Below, in pieces: positions 1 through 8,152 of a stretch of 12,176 nucleotides of DNA; positions within the stretch are counted from its first letter, which is position 1, and each line of letters opens with the position of its first letter. Origin of the DNA: Willaertia magna. Its lineage: Eukaryota; Heterolobosea; Eutetramitea; Acrasida; Naegleriidae. The notes below the pieces were generated by a model. It had not been told where the DNA came from, ran no database searches, and worked only from the letters and a program-made list of their open reading frames with translations. The translations under genes were made by a program, and so were the position numbers. The stretch is from positions 1 to 12,176 of the forward strand of contig CADWAF010000525.1 of NCBI GenBank assembly GCA_902984215.1, written 5' to 3'.

Positions 1-871
1 ATCCCTGTATGCTCTTTTTGTTTATGTTGTCATCCTTTTAAATGTCATCAAACAAAAATCAAAAAAAATGAAAAGCAAGAAAATCAAACTTTCATTAAAC
101 CCGGAATTAACAGAAGAATTTCTATTAGACCAAGAAGGTAAAATAGATGAAATAATGGCACTAATTGCCAATAGATTAGGTCTATTAAACCCTCCACAAA
201 CCTCTCATTATAAGTTGTTCGTGACAGGATATCGTTCTCGGGTATGTCACTGGGGAACAATTGTGAAAAACCTAACAAAAGAACAGACTACACTTTCAAT
301 TGATCCTCCAATAAATCCTAATGAATTAAAATCACCAAGAGGATATAAACCTTCAACCTCAACGACTAGTGAAAAAAATGAGGTAAAAGATGAAAACAAC
401 AACAATAGTAATAACAATAAAGCCAGACAAAGTATTCGTGTCACTGCAATTAACACAAATACACTTTTCGGAGGATTGATTGAAACACATTTTCCAACTG
501 GTACTAACGAAGTAGAACAAGATACTGTTCCTCCAATCGTTGGAAAACTATTAGCCTTCTTAAAACAAGATCAAGTTCAAAGAACTGTTGGTATACTACG
601 TTTAACAGGCTCTCCAGTCGAAAAGGAGAGATACATTAGGCTATTTAATGATGTACAGAAAAATGATGGCGGGAATCTTACTGCCATAGTTTTCCCAAAT
701 TCTTTGGATCCAAACGTTGTAGCGAATTTATTTTTGGAATATTTTAAAAAGTTAGATAGACCATTGTTATATAATTTTTCATTCTTTGTAGATGTTTTTC
801 AGGCTAGTTCGGATAATGAAAGGATTAGATTATTGAAGAAGGCAATTGATGGGGAGTTAGAACCAATTTAT
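1..871 (+). repeat. Direct repeat, copy A (5' part of the RhoGAP-LIM gene)
   Basis: These 871 bases recur at 9954-10824 in the same orientation at a constant offset of 9953. I compared the two copies by eye and saw no difference. The copy covers 67 bases upstream of the RhoGAP-LIM start codon plus codons 1-268. Because the window opens inside the repeat, its left boundary is not visible and it may extend further left. Here the gene continues to a full-length product; in copy B it does not. Confidence 0.95.
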
Positions 872-2626
872 AGAAATACATTTAAAGCTATTTGTTATTA
901 TTTTGCTCAATTATTACTTTATAGTGAAGAAAATAGATTAAGTATTAAATCTTTATCAATTATTTTCGGACCTTTACTATTCCGTGAAAAATTAAGGGAA
1001 GAAGAGGAGATTTCTAATATTAAAGATATTGCCAATGAAAAGAAGATTTCAGCAACTAAAATGATTACAACTAAACAAATTTCTCCAAAGATGATTGATT
1101 TTTATATAAAAACAATAGGTTTTTGTATTGAACATTATAGCTCAGTATTTGATGAAGATGGTCACTCTGAAGAACTTCACACTGCTTCTCGTTCTTCGAC
1201 TCATCAACCAGAAGTAAAGAACTTGTCAACCTTTTTACAAAGACTAAAAGAAACAAAAACTACTACAACCTCAACAACTGGTAATAACGACACTGAAAGT
1301 TCTTCAAGTAACAGCGCTAGTGGTAGTGGAAATCTTGAAAAAGTAGATAAAACTAAATGGTTCGCAGAAACAGCTAATCTTTTAAGTAATTCCGATAATG
1401 ACTTGCCACCAGGCTTAAGAGAACCTAAAAAACCAACAAATCTAAATGATGAAAGTGAATGGCAAGAAATTCAAAAACAATGGATGAGTTTTGTAGATAG
1501 TTGGAAAAAGAAATATTTAGAAGAGAAAACTTCAGTTGAGAAACTACATGAAGATATACAAATTAAACAAAAAGAATTTGCTTTTGAAAAGGAGCAAATA
1601 AGAGAACAAATAAGAATTTTAAAAGAACAATTGGAAGAAAAGAATAAAGTAGTTTCATCTAAAAGAAGAGAATGGGAAATTCAAAGAGAAAATATTTTAT
1701 TAGCTTTTGAGAATGAAAAGATTGACATGGAAAAGGAAAGATCAAAAAGAAATGAAGAGATACAAGAAATTAAAGATCAATTTAAACGAACATTAGAATA
1801 TTATAAAGTTACAAATGTTGAGATAGACGATTTGGAAGGTGATGATGAAGATGATGAGATTGAAAGAATAGCTAAAAGTACAGAAGAAAAAGAAGAACAA
1901 TTAAAGAAACCTACAACTTTAACTGCTGCAGTTGGAAGTAAAATAAATGTTGATTCTCGTTTCAGAAAGAGACAAGGAACTTCACCAAATATAAGATTAT
2001 CAACTGAACTGAAAGAAGGAGAAGAAGAAGTTGAAGAGAATAAGAAGAGTATTGTCACAAGTGACTTGATGAATGAATTAGAAAATACAAATAATAACAA
2101 CAATGAAGAAGAAAAGAAGAATAATAGTAAACCTATTTTTGCAAAGAAAGAGGAAAAGGAAGAAGAAAAATCTGACCCTAATGCAAAACTATGTGTTAAT
2201 TGTAAAAAGAAGATTATTGGTGAATATAGAGAGTTGCCTGATGGAAATATGATTCACACTTACTGTTTTGTTTGTTGTAATTGTAATAAGGAAATTGATG
2301 GTCCTTTCTTTAAAGATCCATCAACAGGTTTTTGGTGTGCTCCTTGTATTAGAACTCGTAATAGTAATGTAGTATATCAAACAAAGGAACCAGAAGAAAA
2401 GAAGAAACCAACCACAACTGCAGTTGAGATGAAATGTGCAGCTTGTAGTGAAATGGTTACATCTAAGACTGATTTAGTGAAATGTTTAGGTAAGGCATAC
2501 CACAAAGCTTGCTTTGTATGTCAGAAATGTGCTTCACCATTCGAAAATATGAAATTCTACGATCTTAATGGTGTTCCTGTTTGTGCTAATTGCAAAAGAA
2601 TATCAATTAAAGCCAAAGTGAAATAA
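68..2626 (+). CDS. RhoGAP protein with two C-terminal LIM zinc fingers
   Basis: An intact 852-residue reading frame with no intron, starting at an ATG after an A-run. Residues about 4-78 look like a ubiquitin-like or RA/FERM-F1 fold (weak call), followed by an Asn-rich linker near 110-117. Residues about 133-370 are a RhoGAP domain: GILRLTGS at 175-182 holds the arginine finger (R178), and SIKSLSIIFGPLLF near 292-305 matches the family's second conserved helix. A long charged coiled coil spans about 460-585, then a Glu/Lys-rich region. LIM1 (about 709-762) has the order C-x2-C-x17-H-x2-C-x2-C-x2-C, then C-x2-C; LIM2 (about 790-844) has the same zinc-ligand order. The family switches off Rho/Rac GTPases, and LIM domains usually tether proteins to actin structures, so a cytoskeletal role is inferred. 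Its first 268 codons are duplicated downstream. Confidence 0.9.
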   Translation: MKSKKIKLSLNPELTEEFLLDQEGKIDEIMALIANRLGLLNPPQTSHYKLFVTGYRSRVCHWGTIVKNLTKEQTTLSIDPPINPNELKSPRGYKPSTSTTSEKNEVKDENNNNSNNNKARQSIRVTAINTNTLFGGLIETHFPTGTNEVEQDTVPPIVGKLLAFLKQDQVQRTVGILRLTGSPVEKERYIRLFNDVQKNDGGNLTAIVFPNSLDPNVVANLFLEYFKKLDRPLLYNFSFFVDVFQASSDNERIRLLKKAIDGELEPIYRNTFKAICYYFAQLLLYSEENRLSIKSLSIIFGPLLFREKLREEEEISNIKDIANEKKISATKMITTKQISPKMIDFYIKTIGFCIEHYSSVFDEDGHSEELHTASRSSTHQPEVKNLSTFLQRLKETKTTTTSTTGNNDTESSSSNSASGSGNLEKVDKTKWFAETANLLSNSDNDLPPGLREPKKPTNLNDESEWQEIQKQWMSFVDSWKKKYLEEKTSVEKLHEDIQIKQKEFAFEKEQIREQIRILKEQLEEKNKVVSSKRREWEIQRENILLAFENEKIDMEKERSKRNEEIQEIKDQFKRTLEYYKVTNVEIDDLEGDDEDDEIERIAKSTEEKEEQLKKPTTLTAAVGSKINVDSRFRKRQGTSPNIRLSTELKEGEEEVEENKKSIVTSDLMNELENTNNNNNEEEKKNNSKPIFAKKEEKEEEKSDPNAKLCVNCKKKIIGEYRELPDGNMIHTYCFVCCNCNKEIDGPFFKDPSTGFWCAPCIRTRNSNVVYQTKEPEEKKKPTTTAVEMKCAACSEMVTSKTDLVKCLGKAYHKACFVCQKCASPFENMKFYDLNGVPVCANCKRISIKAKVK

Positions 2627-2858
2627 ATTATGTAAAATTATGCTTAATTATTTGGTGGTATTCGTAATTTAAACCAAAATGGCTAGATTTCAAAGCGAAA
2701 TTTGAACAACAAGTTTTTGTCAGCATCACAAATAAATACAAAACGAGTGGCCCTTTTGTCACCTGTTTCGTAACAAAAAACACGAAGTGAAAGGAATTTC
2801 TAATAAAAAATTACAAAAATTGTATTCCATTCAACGTTCTGAAATTCTTTCCAGAAAA
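2627..2858 (+). promoter_or_regulatory. Spacer: 3' end of RhoGAP-LIM gene and 5' region of next gene
   Basis: A 232-base gap between two same-strand genes. AATAAA overlaps the RhoGAP stop codon (2622-2627) and another lies at 2731-2736; either could be a polyadenylation signal, but usage in this organism is not known. A tiny upstream open frame of eight codons plus stop sits at 2679-2705 (ATG GCT AGA to TGA) and would lie in the leader of the downstream gene if transcription starts that early. I see no clear TATA box. Confidence 0.35.
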
Positions 2859-3626
2859 ATGACTCTTCATCTAACTGCTTGTAGTGCTGGTTCTAAAGAC
2901 ATTATTAATACAATGAATTCATTAGATAGTAGTGGTTGTTCAACTACAACTGAGAAAGAAAGTAATCCCATCATCTCTTCCTATCAAAACAGTAATCAAA
3001 CAGGATTACCTCCAGTTGTACAATTTGTTACCGATAAATTCTGGTATTCTTCAAGAATGTTTAAAATATCCTTGTTAATAGGAGTTGTAATTATTCAAAT
3101 GTTATTTTATCATTTCTATTTAAAACATACATTAACTAATCCATCTATTCAATATAAAAGAAAAAGATTTTTCGATCATCATTTAGGTTTTGATTCTCCA
3201 CTTTCCGTTCAAGAAAATGTTATAAAAGAAGAGAAACCTTCTCATTATTTAATTATCGGATATGAATCTGAAAATAAAGATTATGAAACTGCACATTGTA
3301 TTGCATATTATTTACGTTCAAAATCACCCTTAATATCATTTGAAACTAAATTACATCCTAATCAACAAGCCTTTAATAAATATATTAAACAATTAAAGGA
3401 AAAGAATATTTCAAATTGGTTTATTAATAAACTGTGGAATAGAAATAAGAATGATGGTCAATTAGATAATTTTAATACACCTTATATACTTTTAGTTAAG
3501 AATAATAAAAACTATCAAGAAATAGGAGGTCTTGATCAGTTTATGCAAAGAGTCCATGATTTTCATAGTAAATACTTACCTGAAACTGATGATGATTTAT
3601 TAAAATTATGTACAAAACAACATTAA
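2859..3626 (+). CDS. Single-pass membrane protein with degenerate thioredoxin-like domain
   Basis: A 255-residue frame from the first in-frame ATG. The frame is open upstream to 2787, but only through a GTG, which is not expected as a nuclear start. Residues 1-67 are Ser/Thr-rich and uncharacterised. Residues about 68-88 form one hydrophobic membrane segment (KISLLIGVVIIQMLFYHFYL), followed by basic residues (KRKR). Residues about 128-239 read as a thioredoxin/glutaredoxin-type fold: an opening strand (HYLIIGY), a helix containing C147, a TP pair at 207-208 in the cis-proline position, and EIGGLDQF near 221-228 like the glutaredoxin GG segment. The pattern recalls the N-terminal domain of MDH1B-type proteins as I remember it. 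No CxxC is present, so redox catalysis is unlikely. Its stop directly abuts the stop of the opposing homeobox gene. The frame is sound; the fold call is tentative. Confidence 0.7.
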   Translation: MTLHLTACSAGSKDIINTMNSLDSSGCSTTTEKESNPIISSYQNSNQTGLPPVVQFVTDKFWYSSRMFKISLLIGVVIIQMLFYHFYLKHTLTNPSIQYKRKRFFDHHLGFDSPLSVQENVIKEEKPSHYLIIGYESENKDYETAHCIAYYLRSKSPLISFETKLHPNQQAFNKYIKQLKEKNISNWFINKLWNRNKNDGQLDNFNTPYILLVKNNKNYQEIGGLDQFMQRVHDFHSKYLPETDDDLLKLCTKQH

Positions 3627-5441
3627 TTAAAAGGAAATTACATTGTTTGATTGTTTTTTCGAATTTACAATTTCATTTTGTAAAGCCTCATTTTGTTTTC
3701 TTAGTAAGTTTTGATGTTGTTCTAATTTATTTAACTTCTCATTTAACTCTATATTTTTCTTAAATATTTCTTCAAACGAGTCTTTAAAGTAATTATTCAT
3801 TTGTTTCATTTCACTTTCCATTTGTTCATTCTCTTCCTTTAATTTTAAAGAAGCCAACAGTAACTTTTTGAAATTTTCCTTATTTAAATTTTTTCTTTGG
3901 AATGTTATTGGAATGAAATCTTCTAAACTATTATTATTGAAAGAGTCATTATTTTCTGAACTACTTGTATTTGAAATGGTAGGTGTTTCATCGTTTAAGG
4001 TAGAGGAAGCAGTAGTTGGGTTGGTACTATTTGTAGATTTCTTTTTTCTTCCTTTTTGTTTCTTCTTTGCAGGTTCAACAGCTTCACTATCAAAATTACT
4101 TGGAGTTATATTACCATTTGACTTTGATTTTGCACTTAAAGGAGTAGAAGGTTCTTTACCTGAATCGCCTTTAGTATGCTTAATAGTTTTATAAATCCTT
4201 TTGGCAGTATCAGATAGTTGACCTTTTGACATTAAATCATCCTTATCAAGATTTTGGGATTTCATCTTATCTAATATTGGTTTCCAAACTCTTCTTCTAG
4301 CGTTAATGAACCAATTATTTACTTGAGAAAGATTTAAATTTGTTTTACCTGCTAAAATCTCCTTTTCCTTATCGCTTGGGTAAGGATGATTGAAATTTTC
4401 AAACAACCAATCTTGTAAGTGATCTACTGCCTGCTTAGGTAGATTTCCTCTACATATTACTGTAGAGGGGGTTGGTAAACCATTAGGCAAGCTACCTACA
4501 ATATTAGTTCTAGTTACGTTAGCATTGTTTGGGTTAATTCTACTTGTGTTGGTAATTCCAACTAGTTCTAAGGCTTTGGTATCAAAATTAGTTTTTCTTT
4601 TCTTACCGTCCTTTGGTGTTGCTCCACTGTTATTAGAATCGCAATCATTTGAAAACTTATCTGATGTTGTTGAACTTTCAGGATTAGTTGTTGAAACTGC
4701 ATTAGCTTTAGGTTTCCATATCCTTACCCTTGCATTAACAAACCAATTATTAACTTGATTTAAAGTTAAACCTGTTTTTTGGGCAAGTTCTTCTTTTTGT
4801 TGATCTGAAGGATAAGGGCTAGTAAAATGTTCATCTAACCATTGCCTCAGTATAATTTTAGCTTGTTTAGGAAGATGTAACCCTTAATGATGAATGATTA
4901 GGAAATGAGAAAAATTGAATAAGTACATACTCTTTGCCGATATTGGTTTCGTTTTTGAATCTTCTCCTCTGCTGTTATTATTGTAGTTACTATTACCTTC
5001 ACTACCATTATTATTACTTGCAGCCTCATTATTGTTATTTGATTGTAATATGGATGAGGCAGATACAGTTCCATTGGGAGGAGGACCTTGATAAGATTGA
5101 AATATGTATTGTTGGTTAATATTATTATGATTGGTTTGTGAAGGGGAGAGCAAAACGGTTCCATTATGTTGTTGATGTGTTGGGAAAGAAGCGTTTGAAG
5201 GGTTGTTAATGATGGTATTGGTGCTTGTCAAATTTCCAGAAGGGAAAGGCGAGATAAATGTTAGATGGGAAGGGGAAGGAGCTTAATATTTATTGTCATT
5301 ATTCAATATAGGTTATTAAGGAAAAATATTTTACTTACCAATGGAAGGAAGATGATTATTGGAAGATAAATTTTCTGCTGTCATTTCATTCTGCTGTTTC
5401 ATTGAATTTAATGAAGATTGATGATTGAGGTTGGCACTCAT
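3627..5441 (-). CDS. Tandem double TALE homeodomain transcription factor (3 exons)
   Basis: Three exons (5441-5339, 5281-4931, 4882-3627) join in frame to 1710 bases, 569 residues, starting at the ATG at 5441-5439. The N-terminus is Asn/Ser/Gln-rich and disordered. Homeodomain 1 (about 152-210) contains LPKQA, PYPSD and WFVNARVR. Homeodomain 2 (about 296-352) contains LPKQA, PYPSD and WFINARRR. Both keep the three-residue loop extension (PYP) that defines the TALE class, and the helix-3 Asn (N201, N345). Over 57 aligned residues they match at 36, so they look like an internal duplication. Basic nuclear-localisation-like clusters occur between the domains (KKRK) and at 423-433 ([10 protein letters not shown]). 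Residues about 482-560 are a coiled coil, suggesting dimerisation. The expected role is sequence-specific DNA binding in the nucleus; targets are unknown. It shares a 209-base divergent promoter with the UFD1 fusion gene. Confidence 0.88.
4883..4930 (-). other. Intron 2 of the double TALE homeobox gene
   Basis: A 48-base intron with donor GTATGT and acceptor ATTAAG, with a branch-like CTAAT (in TTCCTAATC) in between. Reading through it reaches an in-frame stop just after the homeobox N-terminal region. Removing it joins codon 152 (A|GG) and restores the start of homeodomain 1 at the expected place. The splice is inferred from frame and domain continuity. Confidence 0.85.
5282..5338 (-). other. 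Intron 1 of the double TALE homeobox gene
   Basis: A 57-base AT-rich intron with donor GTAAGT and acceptor ATTAAG. It splits codon 35 (G|CT) and joins a short first exon of 103 bases, whose ATG is at 5441-5439, to the frame of exon 2. Without it, exon 2 has only a TTG near 5231 as an apparent start. Confidence 0.8.
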
Positions 5442-5650
5442 TTTTTGACGCAGCTTTTTCTGTAGACTATTTTTTTATAAATTTGATTGGTGAGTGAATT
5501 GAAATGCAAACCATATTACGGTGCAGGAAGGCGGGAAGGAGAGGTTCACATTCAAAGATATCATATCGCTGGAACACTTTACAAAAATAATTTGTCTTTA
5601 AAAAACGCAAGTTCTTTCTAATTTGAATTCAAGTTAATTATTTTTAAAAA
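5442..5650. promoter_or_regulatory. Divergent (bidirectional) promoter region
   Basis: The 209 bases between the start codons of the TALE gene (leftward) and the UFD1 fusion gene (rightward) must hold both promoters and both leaders. Visible elements are a TATA-like TATAAA at 5476-5481, an inverted CCAAT box (ATTGG) at 5486-5490, and a GC-rich patch with GGCGGGAA at 5530-5537 that stands out in AT-rich DNA and resembles an E2F/DP core. Assigning these to either gene is guesswork. Confidence 0.5.
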
Positions 5651-8017
5651 ATGTCTCAACAAAAGAACTTTATAGATCCAGATATTATTATTGTAAGAGA
5701 TGATGAAACGGAAATTGACCGTTTAATTAAAAACGAAGTGATAGAATGGTTTAATTCATTTAAAAACTTAAGATCCGCAAATAATAATCAAATTGAAAGA
5801 AATCATTTAAATTCATTATTAAGAGCTCCAAGAAAAGAATTATTAAATGTAATGTTAAATTTAAATCTTTTAGAATTAAATACCCAAGAAAGAATGATAG
5901 TATTTGATTTAAATGATTCCGTTTTCACTATTATCTATCCTGAAACCTATAAACCAACGGAAGGAGAAGGTCTATTAGTTGTTAGTGAAGATCAAATCTT
6001 AACAAAAGTTGTACATAAAGCGAACCGTTTCATTCAAAGAGATCACGCAAGTATGGGTAGCCCAAGTATTGCTATTTCTGTATTATTATCAAAGGTAAGT
6101 ACAGATCTAATAACTATTTTAGTTGACAATTAGTTATTTGTTTAAATTATATATTTTAAATAGATTGTTGAGTTTTTTGTAACTAAAAGTTATGTTGAAT
6201 TAACTCCAGGAATTAAAAACATTACAGATGACATTTTTGGTAAATCAACAGAAGTTTTAGATGAAGAAGAAAATTTAGAAGATGATGACGATGATGAAGA
6301 TATTTTACAAACACCAACACCAAATAGAGTTAATCTTAAAGGACCTAAAAGTGTATTTGATACTATTGAAGAAGATGATTTAGAAGATTTAATTGAAAGA
6401 TTACAACACTATAGCATTGAAAAGGATTTAGAAATGTTTAAGGCTGCTTGGGGGACTGCAGCTCAAGAATATGTTGAATTCTCTCTTTCAGCAAAACCAA
6501 TGTTACTTTCCGAATTAAAGACTTTAACAAAGAACAATGGAAAGTACGGATTAAAAGTAGAGTTAGTAGATGAAAATATTTATGTTTGGACAATTCATAT
6601 AAGTGATTTCCCATCGGAAACGTTATTAGCTAAAGGCTTAAAAGAATTTCATGAAAAGTTTAATATTGGAGATGGTGCATTAATCTTAGAATTAAGATTT
6701 GGAAACTACCCTGATGAACCTCCTCACTGTAGAGTAGTTTCCCCAAGACTTGAATATCTTACTGGTTTTGTTCAATTTGATGGAACTATAGCTCCCGATT
6801 TTTTAACACACGAACATTGGAAGAGTTATAATTTTACTAAAATGGAGAATTTAATTAAAGATATTAAAAACATTTTAGTTCAACATGATGCTAAAGTTGA
6901 TTTAAGAACATTTAAACCATATGATGTTAAGGCAGCAATTAGTAATTATATTAGAAGTCAAAGATTTAATAGTACTGTTATTCCAACTACTAATAAGTTT
7001 AATGAAAAGTATTTTATTTTCTCAAGTGGTTTTAGTAAAAGATGTTTTGATTCACATTTAAATGTTAAGGTTTTAGAAAAGGGAAATAAGATCTTATTAC
7101 CAAATGATGCAGCTTCAAAAATATTTAATCAACCAAATATTGAATTTCCTTTGATTTTTGAGATTAAAACTAGACATGGACAACGTGTATATTCTGGTGT
7201 TTCTGAATTCTCTGCAAGTGCTGGTAATGTTATTGTTCCAGAATGGATGTTACGTTCTCTCTTTTTAACTGAAGGAGCTAAAATTCAAATTAGATCAGTA
7301 TCTTTACCTCATGCTACTTCATTAAAAATTCAACCTCATAGTAAGACATTCTATAATATTAATAATTATAAACAAGTATTGGAGAATACTCTTTCAAATT
7401 ATAGTTGTGTCACAGAAGGTCAATCCATTCAAGTTTATGATGAAGATGAACAAGTTCATATGATTCAAATTGTTGAAACTCAACCTCAAGCAGCAGTTAG
7501 TGTATTATCTGATCAAGGTTATTTAGAAGTTGAAATTGATTTTGTTCCTGCTTTAGATTTAGATGATGATAATGAATTAACTAAGTTACAAGAACAAGAA
7601 AAACAAAAGATTATTGATAAACATGAAAAGATTAAACAAGAAGTAATTGAAGCTGTTCAAATTGAAAGAATTATAAAGAAAGAAAATGTAATTGAGTTAC
7701 TTAAGAAGGCAGAAGATCCTAAAGAACCTGTTGCTTTAGTTAGATTTAAATTCCCTGACGGTGGTCAAGTTAATAAGAAATTCCCTTTAAGTGCTCCATG
7801 TAGTGTATTATATGATTATGTAGAGACTATAGATGAACCAACTATTAATTGGAGACCATTACCTTATACAACTGGTGAGCACATTGAATTGGCAACTACC
7901 TTTCCAAAAATTGATATTCCTAATACGTCAAAGGAAACTTTACAATCTTCAAGGTTGGGTAAACAATTTATGATTGTGTTAAATGAAACTGATAGATTCC
8001 CTCCTGAGATTATGTAA
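5651..8017 (+). CDS. RWD-like / inactive UBE2Q-type E2 / UFD1 / UBX fusion protein
   Basis: Two exons (5651-6094 and 6164-8017) join in phase 0 to give 765 residues. Residues about 10-140 may be an RWD-like domain (YPETYKP), as in UBE2Q proteins; this is tentative. An acidic run lies at 181-194. Residues about 246-398 are a UBE2Q-like E2 fold with YPDEPP (330-335) and VVSPRLEYLTG; at the catalytic position the usual Cys is Ala (A358, in GTIAPDFLT), so it should be a non-catalytic E2 variant. Residues about 430-611 are a UFD1 double-barrel domain (EKGNKILLP, WMLRSLFLTEGA, VLENTLSNYSCVTEG), which in the family binds ubiquitin chains with NPL4 and p97. A charged helix follows, then a UBX domain (669-765) with FPK at 728-730 where FPR normally contacts p97/Cdc48. 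The inferred role is a one-chain p97 cofactor in ubiquitin-dependent extraction. Confidence 0.9.
6095..6163 (+). other. Intron of the UFD1 fusion gene
   Basis: A 69-base intron with donor GTAAGT after an AAG codon and acceptor AAATAG, with CTAAT near the 5' side. It falls between codons 148 and 149. The second exon is open from 6164 straight into the E2 domain, so the ATG at 6434 is internal. An earlier AG at 6121-6122 would give a 28-base intron and quickly reach a stop, so it is not favoured. Confidence 0.88.
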
Positions 8018-8152
8018 AATAAAAGGTTCTTTTAGAATCACTGTTATTTACGTTCATCCTTACACCTCGTAAGAGTCTACAAAAAAGGATACGAAAGATT
8101 ATTATTACATTTATTTTCATTTGATTTCATAAACTATCAAATCTAACCTTCG
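8018..8152. terminator. Convergent 3' spacer with candidate polyadenylation signals
   Basis: The 135 bases lie between two converging genes. On the plus strand AATAAA occurs at 8018-8023, immediately after the UFD1 fusion stop. On the minus strand AATAAA occurs at 8115-8110, about 38 bases past the stop of the secreted-protein gene. These are motif matches only; the true cleavage sites cannot be read from sequence. Confidence 0.4.

Noticed and set aside
84..456. Small minus-strand open frames inside the RhoGAP-LIM gene, repeated at 10037-10409
   Set aside because: They are hydrophobic low-complexity shadows of an AT-rich coding strand, and they are duplicated only because the gene is.
2787..2858. 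Upstream extension of the membrane-protein frame by 24 codons
   Set aside because: The frame is open but begins only at a GTG. A nuclear eukaryotic gene should start at ATG, and the first in-frame ATG is 2859. An acceptor-like TTCTTTCCAG at 2845-2854 was considered, but no convincing upstream coding exon with an ATG was found.
4884..5231. Stand-alone small protein on the minus strand
   Set aside because: This is exon 2 of the double TALE gene read through its short intron to a stop. Splicing at 4930/4883 gives a complete first homeodomain instead.
6434..6436. ATG at 6434 as the start of a separate UFD1-UBX gene
   Set aside because: The frame is open without a stop back to 6164, directly after a good acceptor, and joins in phase with exon 1. 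The E2-type domain begins almost at this ATG, so it is an internal methionine.
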